Positions 19,887 through 28,630 of a DNA stretch of 64,000 nt are shown piece after piece. Position 1 is the stretch's first letter, and the number at the start of each line of letters is the position of its first letter. This DNA comes from Alteromonadaceae bacterium M269 (GTDB lineage: Bacteria; Pseudomonadota; Gammaproteobacteria; Enterobacterales; Alteromonadaceae). Under the pieces are notes generated by a model. That model did not search any database. It was not told the origin of the DNA and was given only the letters and a program-made list of their open reading frames with translations. The stretch lies in NCBI GenBank assembly GCA_004353515.1, contig SMNZ01000002.1, forward strand, positions 496,001 through 560,000, read 5' to 3'. A program made the position numbers and the translations under genes.

Positions 19887-20878
19887 TTTGTCGGCCTATG
19901 AATGGGAAAATGGCAACGATAAAAGTGTTCGTGAATACGGCGCTCCTCGGGTGTTTTAACGCAATCCTTCTGTGCTCTGGGGCATCTTGGTCCCAATCGA
20001 CAACCTATAGGCAAATGTTGTAAAGGTGGAATTGTGCCCTCGAGTGTTGGTAAATCTGTTTTTCTCTCAAGACCTTTACTAAAACTTGGAGCACTATCTA
20101 GCAATGCTTGAGTGTAGGGATGCAGAGGGCGTTTAAGGATTTTATCCATCTTTCCTGTTTCAACCGTCTGACCACAATAAAGTACTGTTAAACTATCAGC
20201 CATACTAAATATAGACAGCAAATCGTGACTAACGAACAAAATGCTTAAACCTCGAGTTTGGTTTAAGTGTTTAAACAGTTTTAGAATTTGAATTTTTGTT
20301 GACGGAACCATGGCCATGGTTGGGTCATCAGCAATAAGTAACTTTGGCTGAGAAACAAGTGCTAAAGCAATCATAAACTTTTGACACACATCATCGGACA
20401 GTTGATGCGGATAACTGTCCATACAGGTCTTATGGTCTCTTATCCCTACTTTGTGTAGATGTGTTATTGCAATCTTTTCTCGTTGTTGCTGCTTTTGCCA
20501 AAACCATCCTCGAGATAATAACTTGCTAGATACAGCTTCCATGATTTGGTCGCCTAACGTGGCAGATGGGTCCAAAGACGTTGCAGGGTTTTGATACACC
20601 ACTGCAATTTGTTCACGAGTTATTTTACGTCTTTTGTCTTGTCGCATGTTAAGCAAATCTTCACCTTGCCACATCATGCGATCAGCTTTGATGCGCCAAC
20701 GCTCAGGAAGCGCTCCAACAATAGCTTTAACAACTAAACTTTTTCCTGAGCCAGATTCTCCAACCAGAGCGCGAATCTCTTTGTTATTGATGCTGAAACT
20801 CACCTTATCTAAGACGTTAATCCAGCCGTTTGCTGTATCTATCTCTAACGTAAGGTTCTTTACATCTAATAAGGCCAT
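19883..20878 (-). CDS. sapD: Peptide ABC transporter ATP-binding protein SapD, with altered catalytic motifs
   Basis: A 331-residue OppD-type ATPase. Walker A GESGSGKS lies at residues 40-47, the Q-loop at Gln96 (YQNP). The C-terminal oligopeptide-ABC extension carries the cysteine-containing GCRLGPRCPRAQKDC motif. Two motifs are unusual: the signature reads LSDDV (160-164) instead of LSGGQ, and Walker B ends IADDPT, placing Asp185 where the catalytic Glu normally sits. The partner SapF has canonical motifs, so the heterodimer may have one degenerate site. It overlaps sapC by 1 nt and sapF by 4 nt. Confidence 0.9.
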   Translation of the reverse strand: MALLDVKNLTLEIDTANGWINVLDKVSFSINNKEIRALVGESGSGKSLVVKAIVGALPERWRIKADRMMWQGEDLLNMRQDKRRKITREQIAVVYQNPATSLDPSATLGDQIMEAVSSKLLSRGWFWQKQQQREKIAITHLHKVGIRDHKTCMDSYPHQLSDDVCQKFMIALALVSQPKLLIADDPTMAMVPSTKIQILKLFKHLNQTRGLSILFVSHDLLSIFSMADSLTVLYCGQTVETGKMDKILKRPLHPYTQALLDSAPSFSKGLERKTDLPTLEGTIPPLQHLPIGCRLGPRCPRAQKDCVKTPEERRIHEHFYRCHFPIHRPTK

Positions 20879-21798
20879 TAGTGTTGTAACCTCCGTCTCA
20901 ATGCTGTTCTTAAACCATCACCGACTAGATTAACGGATATAATGGCTAAAAGAATGGTGAGCCCTGGTAATGCGATACTCCAAGGGGAGATGTAAACAAT
21001 GTCCAATCCATCAGAAAGCATCGCTCCTAACTCTGGTGAAGGCGCTTGTGCAGCCAAGCTTAAAAAACCGAGAGCGCTGATATCGAGTATTGCTGTCGAT
21101 AAAGCGAAGGTAGACTGAACGACGATGATTTCTACCATATTTGGAAAGATGGACTTAACGAAAATGTGAATGCTTCCGGCACCATCTAATTTAGCAGCCG
21201 TGACATAAGCTTTTTCACTCTCCTGTCGAACGAAGTCCCGACAGGTGTGAATGACTTGCGGAAGCATAGCTAGGGCTATTGCCCAGATACTGTTAATCAA
21301 CCCTGTACCCAATATCCCTACAATGATAATTGCAATAAGTAGGGTTGGTATTGCCATGACTGAATCGAGTAAGTGATTGACTATACTTGACCTTAAACCT
21401 TTACTAATACCGGCGTAAGCACCAATGATGACGCCGACACTGACTGACAATATAACAACTAAGAAGCTGATACCGAAAGTCAGTCGTGAGCCATAGATAA
21501 CTCTCGATAATATGTCTCTACCAGCACTATCAGTTCCGAAGATATAACGTATATCACCGCTATCTGACCAAGCTGGAGGTAAGAGTAGGTTGTCCGGGCT
21601 TTGTTCTAGCGGTTGATAAGGTGCTAGAAAAGGTCCAACGATAATCACGAAAACAAAGAAAATTAGAATCCATAAGCCTGCAAAAGCCCAATGGCTTCTT
21701 TTGAACTCCATCCAAGTTTGCCTTAAAGGAGATGGGAAAAACTCCTCTTCATATAAGCTAGACCGCGACACGAATCTTCCGTCCTTTGGTTGGATCAA
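20878..21798 (-). CDS. sapC: Peptide ABC transporter permease SapC
   Basis: A 306-residue permease of the DppC/OppC family with about six membrane helices. A first helix (WAFAGLWILIFFVFVIIVGPFLAPY) is followed by the FGTDSAGRDILSRVIYGSRLTFGIS signature of DppC-like permeases. The EAA coupling loop lies near VTAAKLDGAGSIHIFVKSIFPN. The chosen start overlaps sapB by 41 nt, which is long for an operon junction, but no better start precedes the conserved region. It pairs with SapB as the membrane channel. Confidence 0.9.
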   Translation of the reverse strand: MIQPKDGRFVSRSSLYEEEFFPSPLRQTWMEFKRSHWAFAGLWILIFFVFVIIVGPFLAPYQPLEQSPDNLLLPPAWSDSGDIRYIFGTDSAGRDILSRVIYGSRLTFGISFLVVILSVSVGVIIGAYAGISKGLRSSIVNHLLDSVMAIPTLLIAIIIVGILGTGLINSIWAIALAMLPQVIHTCRDFVRQESEKAYVTAAKLDGAGSIHIFVKSIFPNMVEIIVVQSTFALSTAILDISALGFLSLAAQAPSPELGAMLSDGLDIVYISPWSIALPGLTILLAIISVNLVGDGLRTALRRRLQH

Positions 21799-22789
21799 TA
21801 ACTCTTATGAGTATGTCTAGTGAAATGGTAAACATAATAACTAAGCTGGATACCATCAGCATACCGCCTCTAATAGCGGGGTAATCTCTTTGATAAATGG
21901 CTTGGATAAGCCAGTTTCCAATTCCCGGCCATGAAAAGATAACTTCTACTATCATTGCATTGGTCAGTAACGTTGTGAACTGCGTCACTATAAGCGGAAG
22001 AACTGGCAGCAATGAATTTCTTAGGCCATGTTTCCAAAATACTTGGGCATTTGTTTGTCCTCGGCCATAAGCTGCTTTTATGTAATCCTGCTCCAGTACG
22101 TTAAGAACTGAGCGCCTGACTATTCTAATGATAATCGTCCCCGTCATAATGGCGATGGAGAGCGTCGGTAAGATTAAGTGAAAAAAGACATCTCTCAGTG
22201 CAGCAGTTTTATCGATATTTTCGGCTTGAAAAATATCGTAAATAATAAAACCAGATTGAATCGGTACATCAAAATATAAACTAATGCGCCCAGATAAAGG
22301 GAGCAGGGAAAGTTGCAGAGAAAACAACTGTATCAAGATTAAGGCCAGCCAAAATACTGGTACTGAATATCCTAATAAACTTGCCGATAAGATACTGAAG
22401 TCGAATATTTTATGATGCTTCAAGCCTGCAATAATACCGCACGGGACGCCAATCAAAATAGCAAGTGTGAATGCATAAGTACTGAGCTCGACTGTTGCAG
22501 GTAAAGTTGTCGATAAATCGTCTAATAGAGGTTGCTGTGATGTAAAACTAATCCCCCAGTCGCCGTCTAACAACAGTCTTAAGTAAGCAATATATTGCCA
22601 AAAGTAGTTGGAATCGACTTTATATGACTCTTGTAGTGACGCTAACTGAATAGGAGTAGGGGACTTGACGCCTGATAAGTTAGTGAGTGAATCACCTGGA
22701 AATAAAAAAGCCAGTGAAAATGAAACGACACTTAGTACCAGTAAAGTAAAAAATAATAAATTTAAGCGACGGATGGTGTAATTCAGCAC
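21758..22789 (-). CDS. sapB: Peptide ABC transporter permease SapB
   Basis: A 343-residue permease of the DppB/OppB family. The N-terminus (NYTIRRLNLLFFTLLVLSVVSFSLAF) is a typical first helix for these permeases, the periplasmic loop includes GDWGISFTSQQP, and the conserved coupling loop is YIKAAYGRGQTNAQVFWKHGLRN. Its start codon abuts the sapA stop (22790). SapB, SapC and the two ATPases should form an inner-membrane peptide importer fed by SapA. Confidence 0.92.
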   Translation of the reverse strand: MLNYTIRRLNLLFFTLLVLSVVSFSLAFLFPGDSLTNLSGVKSPTPIQLASLQESYKVDSNYFWQYIAYLRLLLDGDWGISFTSQQPLLDDLSTTLPATVELSTYAFTLAILIGVPCGIIAGLKHHKIFDFSILSASLLGYSVPVFWLALILIQLFSLQLSLLPLSGRISLYFDVPIQSGFIIYDIFQAENIDKTAALRDVFFHLILPTLSIAIMTGTIIIRIVRRSVLNVLEQDYIKAAYGRGQTNAQVFWKHGLRNSLLPVLPLIVTQFTTLLTNAMIVEVIFSWPGIGNWLIQAIYQRDYPAIRGGMLMVSSLVIMFTISLDILIRVIDPTKGRKIRVAV

Positions 22790-24394
22790 TTAACGCTTCT
22801 CCACATCGCCAAATCGGATGCCTCCAAAAGGGTTAATCTTCAAGCCGTGAAGTCTATCGCTATGCGCTTGGTATCGGTAGGCGTGTGCGATTGGTACAAG
22901 TGGCATTTCCTCTGCTAAGACTGCGTTAGCCAAATGGTAATAGGTTTTTCTTAGCTCAATATCTGATATTAAAAGAGCCTCTTGTATTAAGTCGTCATAG
23001 CGACGCGAACACCAGCGAGCCCTGTTAGTTCCGGATTTGATGGCTTGGCAAGACAGTAAAGGTCTATAAAAATTATCTGGATCGCCGTTGTCCGCGGACC
23101 AACCAATTAAGACTGAGTCGTGCTCTCCGTTTTTTAGCTCTTCTCTGAATGTTGACCATTCTCGGGTAACGATATTTGCATCAATTTGTATGTCTTGAAG
23201 GTAGCTTTGAATAATCTCGGCCATTTTAGTGGCATTGGGGTTATATGCACGCTGCACTGGCATTGCCCATATATCCATACTGAAGCCAGGTGGAATACCG
23301 GCTTCATCTAATAACTGCCTTGCTAGTGCCGGATTAAAGTTCGTATCGTTTTGTAAGGCCTCAAAAGCCCATGAGGTTTCAGGTAGCAGACCGTGTGCTC
23401 TATCTGCACTCCCTAGGTAAATAGCTTCTATTAGCGTATTCTTATCAATTGCGAGGGCAAGTGCTCGACGAACTTTTGCATCGTTAAAAGGCTCTTTTTG
23501 GGTGTTAAAAGCCCAGAAACCGATATTTAGACCAGGCCTCTCATTGAGAACTAAGTTTGGCCTTTGTTCAATCGCACCAATCTCACTGTTGGAAATATAA
23601 GAAGTGGCATCACATTCACCAGATATCAGTTTAGCTAAACGTAAAGAGTCTGTTGTCGTGATATCGTAAATGAGCTGCTCGGGAATATCACCAAGTTGCC
23701 AATAGTTTTCATGCTTTTGATAACGTATAAAACTATCTTTCCTGTAATCCACAAACTTGTATGGCCCTGTACCAACTGGCTTGGTATCTATTAAAGAAGG
23801 AGTTCCTTGTGCTAAAAGCTGTGTGGCGTACTCTTCGGATAAAATGACAGAAAAGTCTGTCGCTAGGTTTGCCAAAAATGAACTATCAGGCCGAGTTAGT
23901 TTTATCTCAACACGATATCCATTGATTCGGGAGACATCTTCTACAACTTCATTGAGGCCCAAGCTAACAAAGTATGGATAATTTCCCCCCGATACCTTGT
24001 TGTAGGGGTGGTTATCTAAACGCCACCGATTGATGCTGAAAATAACATCGTCAGCATTAAAACTTCTTGTGGGGGTAAAATATGAGGTTGAGTGAAAAGC
24101 GACATTTCGTCTTAGCTGAAACGTATAAGTTAATCCGTCTCTACTGACAAGCCAACTGCTTGCTAAACCAGGAGCAATTTTGCTGGTGTTCGGATCAAAT
24201 TCTATTAGACGACTATAGAGTTGATGAGAGGTTGCATCGGCTGTTGTTCCAGAAGTGTCGAGCTGTGGATTGAAAGTCGCAGGATCGCCTTCGGAGCAGT
24301 AAATAACGCCTTTTTTGCTTAGCTCATTGTGCTTGATATCTGAACAACTGCTGAGCAGTATGAACGATAATAAAAACAAAGCACGTTGGTTCAT
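22790..24394 (-). CDS. sapA: Peptide ABC transporter substrate-binding lipoprotein SapA
   Basis: A 534-residue extracytoplasmic solute-binding protein, family 5. The signal ends in a lipobox LLSSC with Cys17 as the lipidation site. The family motif FHSTSYFTPTRSFNADDVIFSINRW, the GTGPYKFVDY loop and the VRRALALAIDKNTLIEAIYLG block are all present. It delivers peptides or similar ligands to SapBCDF. It starts 6 nt after the pspF stop, so pspF and sapABCDF look like one transcription unit; in E. coli the sap genes are separate from pspF. Confidence 0.92.
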   Translation of the reverse strand: MNQRALFLLSFILLSSCSDIKHNELSKKGVIYCSEGDPATFNPQLDTSGTTADATSHQLYSRLIEFDPNTSKIAPGLASSWLVSRDGLTYTFQLRRNVAFHSTSYFTPTRSFNADDVIFSINRWRLDNHPYNKVSGGNYPYFVSLGLNEVVEDVSRINGYRVEIKLTRPDSSFLANLATDFSVILSEEYATQLLAQGTPSLIDTKPVGTGPYKFVDYRKDSFIRYQKHENYWQLGDIPEQLIYDITTTDSLRLAKLISGECDATSYISNSEIGAIEQRPNLVLNERPGLNIGFWAFNTQKEPFNDAKVRRALALAIDKNTLIEAIYLGSADRAHGLLPETSWAFEALQNDTNFNPALARQLLDEAGIPPGFSMDIWAMPVQRAYNPNATKMAEIIQSYLQDIQIDANIVTREWSTFREELKNGEHDSVLIGWSADNGDPDNFYRPLLSCQAIKSGTNRARWCSRRYDDLIQEALLISDIELRKTYYHLANAVLAEEMPLVPIAHAYRYQAHSDRLHGLKINPFGGIRFGDVEKR

Positions 24395-24400
24395 GATGAA

Positions 24401-25510
24401 TTACTCTTGTCCTTCTATTGAGCCGTCGAGCAGGTTGTATTTCTTTAAATAGCCTCTGAGTTGATGATACGTCAGACTGAGTTTTTCGGCAGTCTTTTTT
24501 TGATTAAATTGGCTATCTGCGAGCGCTTGTTGGATGAGGTCAATTTCATACTCTTGTGACATTGCTTTAAGATCGACAGGAAAAGTTACTAACTGACTCG
24601 TTAAGTTTTTGGAAGGAGTTGCTGCTTCGTTGTTATCCGGAGCTGTTTGTACTATCTCACTGTTGGAACTCTCTGACTGTTTGCTCTCTTGTAACCGATC
24701 TTGAGTTTTTATACGTTTAGTTGGCCTATACGGCGAGTCAAAAGGATCTAAAACAATCTGACTAACGGGTAAGTGAGGGTTGTTACATCGATAAACGGAA
24801 CGTTCTACAACGTTTTTTAGTTCCCTTACATTACCAGGCCAATCGTATTCTAGCAGTACCCTCTTAGCTCTCTCCGTGAATCCGCTAAATAATTCCATAT
24901 CTAACTGGCGGGCCATATTGATGGCGAAATGCTCTGCCAGGATCAAAATATCGTCTAATCTTTCTCTAAGCGGGGGCAACGTGATAACGTCAAAAGCAAG
25001 TCTATCTAACAGGTCTGCTCTAAATTCTCCTGAATCAGCCAGGCTAGGTAGGTCTTCGTTAGTTGCTGCGACCAGACGCACATCGACCTTGACCGAACGA
25101 GAGCCGCCTACGCGTTCAAACTCCCCATATTCAATGACTCTCAGAAGCTTTTCCTGAATGAGACCAGAGGTGTTCGCTAATTCGTCCAAAAATAAAGTGC
25201 CATTATTAGCGGATTCGAAACGGCCTTCTCTTCTTTTAGATGCGCCGGTAAACGCCCCAGCTTCGTAGCCAAACAGTTCACTCTCTAACAGGTTATCGTT
25301 TAGTGCTGCACAATTAAGTTTTAAGTAAGTTTCATCCCAACGTTTGGATAGATAGTGTAAGCGAGCTGCAACGAGTTCTTTACCTGTGCCTCTTTCACCT
25401 ATAATAAGTACAGGTTTGTCGAGCGGCGCTACCTGCGATATCTGCTCCAAAACTTCTAGAAAACTATTGGCTTGGCCAATAAGGTTGTCTTGTTGGCGAA
25501 AACGGCTCAT
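24401..25510 (-). CDS. pspF: Phage shock protein operon transcriptional activator PspF
   Basis: A 369-residue sigma-54 enhancer-binding protein that begins directly with the AAA+ domain, as PspF does; it has no receiver or sensor domain. Walker A GERGTGKE lies at 38-45, the sigma-54-contacting GAFTGA at 85-90 and Walker B LFLDE around 106-110. The C-terminal Fis-type HTH (NQKKTAEKLSLTYHQLRGYLKKY) is separated by a polar linker of about 70 residues rich in S, Q and N, which makes it longer than E. coli PspF. PspA normally inhibits it. It is divergent from pspA, with a sigma-54/IHF promoter between. Confidence 0.95.
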   Translation of the reverse strand: MSRFRQQDNLIGQANSFLEVLEQISQVAPLDKPVLIIGERGTGKELVAARLHYLSKRWDETYLKLNCAALNDNLLESELFGYEAGAFTGASKRREGRFESANNGTLFLDELANTSGLIQEKLLRVIEYGEFERVGGSRSVKVDVRLVAATNEDLPSLADSGEFRADLLDRLAFDVITLPPLRERLDDILILAEHFAINMARQLDMELFSGFTERAKRVLLEYDWPGNVRELKNVVERSVYRCNNPHLPVSQIVLDPFDSPYRPTKRIKTQDRLQESKQSESSNSEIVQTAPDNNEAATPSKNLTSQLVTFPVDLKAMSQEYEIDLIQQALADSQFNQKKTAEKLSLTYHQLRGYLKKYNLLDGSIEGQE

Positions 25511-25561
25511 TGATGTCCTTAAATGTGGTCTATTAGACTAATATCTGGTTTGTCTACATAA

Positions 25562-25573
25562 TAGTGTAGTTCG
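25562..25573 (+). promoter_or_regulatory. Possible PspF upstream activating sequence
   Basis: TAGTGTAGTTCG lies about 45 nt upstream of the IHF core and resembles, from memory, the E. coli psp UAS. It is in the right place for an enhancer, but the identification is weak. Confidence 0.3.
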
Positions 25574-25606
25574 TACAAAAGCGTGAGTAAAACATTAATT
25601 GTTATA

Positions 25607-25619
25607 AATCAATATGTTA
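25607..25619 (+). promoter_or_regulatory. IHF binding site, psp promoter
   Basis: AATCAATATGTTA matches WATCAANNNNTTR at every specified position. It lies 16 nt upstream of the -24 box, where bending would bring bound PspF to sigma-54 polymerase. Confidence 0.72.
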
Positions 25620-25634
25620 TTTGCCTTTTTAAGA

Positions 25635-25651
25635 TTGGCATTGTTATTGTA
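25635..25651 (+). promoter_or_regulatory. Sigma-54 promoter of pspABC
   Basis: TTGGCA (25635-25640) and TTGTA (25647-25651) are separated by 6 nt, the geometry of the -24/-12 consensus TTGGCAC-N5-TTGCA. The -12 element has T for the usual C. The pspA start codon is about 65 nt downstream. Confidence 0.75.
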
Positions 25652-25715
25652 TAAACATTGCATGTAGTACTTTCAATAGTATGCCACATTAGTTAACGAG
25701 TAAGAGGTAAAAGAT

Positions 25716-26405
25716 ATGGGAATCTTCTCGCGTTTTGCAGATATAGTGAACTCAAATATAAACTCAATTTTAGATAAAGCTGAAGACCCAGAAAAAATGG
25801 TCAGGCTGATTATTCAAGAAATGGAAGATACCTTGGTTGAAGTGCGTTCTACCTCAGCTAAGACGTTAGCAAGTAAGAAAGACATTACTAAGCAAGTTTC
25901 TAAAATGGAATCAGAAGTGGCCGATTGGCAAGCAAAAGCAGAGCTTGCAATAAGCAAGGATCGTGAAGACTTGGCAAGGGCTGCGTTAATGGAACGCCAA
26001 AAAGCTGAAGAGCATGCAGAAGCTTTGGGTAAAGAGCTGGTTTTAGTTGATGACCAATTGGCGAAGCTTCAAAGTGAAGTGGTGCAACTTCAAGAGAAGT
26101 TAGCGGATGCTAAGACTCGTCAAAAAGCGATTATCATGAGACAGAAAACGGTTAAGAGCCGTTTAGACGTTAAGCGTACGCTGGATAGCTCAAAAGTTGA
26201 TGATGCTATGGGACGCTTCGAGCAATATGAGCGTAAGATAGACGATTTAGAGTCGCAAGTTGATGCTTATGATTTGGGTAAGAAAACACTTTCTGACGAA
26301 TTTGCTGAGTTGCAGGCCGGTGACAAAATCGAGGATGAACTGTCAGCATTGAAGAAAAAGATGCAGCCAAAAGTGAAAGCCGTTAAAACAACTAAAAAGT
26401 CTTAA
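25716..26405 (+). CDS. pspA: Phage shock protein A (membrane-stress effector)
   Basis: A 229-residue PspA/IM30/ESCRT-III-like protein, almost entirely helical and charged. The N-terminus (FSRFADIVNSNINSILDKAEDPEKMVRLIIQEMEDTLVEVRS) is the characteristic amphipathic membrane-binding and hairpin region. It binds damaged inner membrane as oligomers and inhibits PspF. It is the first gene of pspABC, with an AGAGG ribosome-binding site upstream, and is read from the sigma-54 promoter at 25635. Confidence 0.97.
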   Translation: MGIFSRFADIVNSNINSILDKAEDPEKMVRLIIQEMEDTLVEVRSTSAKTLASKKDITKQVSKMESEVADWQAKAELAISKDREDLARAALMERQKAEEHAEALGKELVLVDDQLAKLQSEVVQLQEKLADAKTRQKAIIMRQKTVKSRLDVKRTLDSSKVDDAMGRFEQYERKIDDLESQVDAYDLGKKTLSDEFAELQAGDKIEDELSALKKKMQPKVKAVKTTKKS

Positions 26406-26431
26406 TTCATTTGCTATAGAGGAGGTTAGTG

Positions 26432-26671
26432 ATGGACGAAGGTATGCTAGCAATTATAGTTGCGCCTTTACTACTATTTTTAATTTTTGTCGCTCCGATA
26501 TGGCTAATACTTCATTACCGGAGTAAGAAACAGGTTGCACAGGGTATTTCAGACGAAGAGTATGGCACGCTAGTGGAGCTTGCTGAGAGAGCTGAAAAAA
26601 TGGCTGAGCGAATTCATACACTAGAAGCTATATTAGATAGTGACTCTCCAGATTGGAGGAACAAAGTATGA
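26432..26671 (+). CDS. pspB: Phage shock protein B
   Basis: About 79 residues: a single N-terminal membrane helix (IIVAPLLLFLIFVAPIWLIL) and a cytoplasmic helical region with leucine spacing. The ATG at 26432 is preferred over the adjacent in-frame GTG at 26429 because of the AGGAGG ribosome-binding site at 26420-26425. PspB and PspC sense membrane damage and relieve PspA inhibition of PspF. Its stop overlaps the pspC start (ATGA, 26668-26671). Confidence 0.93.
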   Translation: MDEGMLAIIVAPLLLFLIFVAPIWLILHYRSKKQVAQGISDEEYGTLVELAERAEKMAERIHTLEAILDSDSPDWRNKV

Positions 26672-27144
26672 CAATTAACCGAGCTTTATATCGAGATCAT
26701 GAGAAGGGAAAAGTCGCCGGGGTTTGCGCAGGGATCGCAGAGTACTTTGGAATAGAAACGTGGTTAGTAAGGATTCTAACCGTTACAGGTTTTTTCCTTC
26801 TAGCAGGGCCTTTTGTTTTGGTCGCTTATGTTGCTGCGTGGTTTATCTTAGAGAAGAAACCTGGAACTAATTACGTTAAAACGAAAAGTCATAGACCTGC
26901 TTATAGGGCTAATGGAAAAGGGTGGCATAACTCTTCAGCACGATCGGCGACAGCTTCCGAAAATGAAGATTTAGAGACTAAAGTCGAAGTGAAAGCCAAA
27001 GTTTGGCAAGCAGGAGAGCCACCTAAACAGGCATTTGCGACTATTAAAAATCAGTTTGAGCAGTTAGAAAGCAGACTACGTAATATGGAAAAGTACGTGA
27101 CTTCATCTGAATTTCAATTGAATAGAGAAATTAGCCGCTTATAG
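26668..27144 (+). CDS. pspC: Phage shock protein C
   Basis: About 158 residues beginning MTINRALYRDHEKGKVAGVCAGIAEYF, the PspC domain signature, with two membrane segments (WLVRILTVTGFFLLAGPFVLV and its continuation). The C-terminal part after residue 90 is longer than in E. coli and ends in a predicted coiled coil (FEQLESRLRNMEKYVTS). GGAGGA at 26655-26660 positions the ATG at 26668. It works with PspB as the inner-membrane sensor. Confidence 0.93.
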   Translation: MTINRALYRDHEKGKVAGVCAGIAEYFGIETWLVRILTVTGFFLLAGPFVLVAYVAAWFILEKKPGTNYVKTKSHRPAYRANGKGWHNSSARSATASENEDLETKVEVKAKVWQAGEPPKQAFATIKNQFEQLESRLRNMEKYVTSSEFQLNREISRL

Positions 27145-27238
27145 AGCATCCCATTATACTCGTTTCAGGTTATATAAAGGTTATAGCTTGAAACGAGTTA
27201 AATGTTCATCAAGTTCTCAAGGATAATCCAATATTTAA

Positions 27239-28630
27239 ATGCTTAAGACACAAGCAAAGCAACATCTAAACCACGTAAAGAATCGTCTGACCGATCAGCA
27301 TGTCAACTTAGCAGTAACCGGGTTAAGTGGAAGCGGTAAAACCGCTTTTATTACATCATTAGTTAACCAACTCTTACATGCTTCGGAAGAACATCAACTT
27401 CCTTTCTTCTCAGTTCAGCGAGAAGGCCGTTTAATTGGCGCTAAAATAGATTTACAACCCAACTTGAATATCAGTCGTTTTAGCTACGAATCTGGTATTA
27501 AGCAGCTTTACGGTGAGCCTCCTGCGTGGCCAACACCAACAAGAGGTGTTAGCCAAGTCAGGCTGAGACTGCGCTATCGATCGAATCTAAATTATAAAAA
27601 GGTCTTCAATCAGTTTAATACGCTGACGCTGGATATAACAGATTATCCAGGAGAGTGGCTATTGGACTTACCGATGTTGAAACTAAGCTTTAAAGAGTGG
27701 TGTGAGCAATGTTGGAGTGAGATGCAATCTCCGATAAAGAGAGCGATGGCCGATGAATTCTTAAAAGCTTCTGAAGGTATCCGATGGAGTGAGGCCATCG
27801 ACGAACAGCAAATAGCGAAACTTAGCCAAGCATACACTAAACTACTGTTTGATTTTAAGGAAAGCGGTTACGAAGTCATTCAGCCAGGTCGATTTGTTTT
27901 GCCTGGGGAGTTAGCTGGTGCACCGGTGTTACAGTTTGTGCCCGTTAATCCAGAGTATTTCGATAATGATAAGTTAGCTGAAAATAGCGCTCTTCATATT
28001 GTTTCAGAGCGCTATGAGCACTATAAAAAAACAGTCATAAAACCGTTCTACAAAGATCACTTCCGTCGTTTTGATCGCCAAATCGTCTTAGTGGATTTGC
28101 TCTCTGCCTTAAATAGCGGGGAGCATAGTTTTATCGATTTAGGTAATGCGGTGCATGATTTGATGGATAGCTTTGATTACGGGCAAGCAAGCATTTTAAA
28201 GCGGCTTTTTAAGCCAAAGATCGACAAACTTCTATTTGCAGCAAGTAAGGTCGATCACATAACTCAAGAACAGCAGCCTAACCTAATTCAGTTATTACAA
28301 TCCGTCATTACGCAAAAACGCAGGCAAATCCAATTTGATGGTGTAGAAACTGAGTCAACTGCTTTGGCTGCGATAAGAGCTTGCCAATTTGGCAGTGTCG
28401 TTAAGGGACAAGATAAAACTCCGGTTATAAAAGGAACTTCGTTAGATAGTGAATCGGTACTTATCTTCCCAGGAGATGTCCCATCGGTATGTCCTGATAA
28501 ACAGTTCTGGCAATCGCAAGGATTTGAATTCCCTCGATTACGCCCTTTATCTATGCCTAAAGGCTTGGCATGTCCACATATTCGGGTCGATCAAGCGTTA
28601 GAATTCTTACTAGGGGACAAACTCAGATGA
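27239..28630 (+). CDS. ycjX: YcjX family protein (P-loop GTPase-like)
   Basis: A 463-residue DUF463 protein. The Walker A motif GLSGSGKT lies at residues 29-36, the likely switch/Walker B region is LTLDITDYPGEWLLDLP and a QIVLVDLLSALNSG segment follows. Family members are P-loop NTPases of unknown cellular role that follow psp genes in many gammaproteobacteria and belong to the PspF/heat-shock-linked stress set in E. coli. It lies 94 nt downstream of pspC and overlaps ycjF by 4 nt (ATGA). Confidence 0.9.
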   Translation: MLKTQAKQHLNHVKNRLTDQHVNLAVTGLSGSGKTAFITSLVNQLLHASEEHQLPFFSVQREGRLIGAKIDLQPNLNISRFSYESGIKQLYGEPPAWPTPTRGVSQVRLRLRYRSNLNYKKVFNQFNTLTLDITDYPGEWLLDLPMLKLSFKEWCEQCWSEMQSPIKRAMADEFLKASEGIRWSEAIDEQQIAKLSQAYTKLLFDFKESGYEVIQPGRFVLPGELAGAPVLQFVPVNPEYFDNDKLAENSALHIVSERYEHYKKTVIKPFYKDHFRRFDRQIVLVDLLSALNSGEHSFIDLGNAVHDLMDSFDYGQASILKRLFKPKIDKLLFAASKVDHITQEQQPNLIQLLQSVITQKRRQIQFDGVETESTALAAIRACQFGSVVKGQDKTPVIKGTSLDSESVLIFPGDVPSVCPDKQFWQSQGFEFPRLRPLSMPKGLACPHIRVDQALEFLLGDKLR

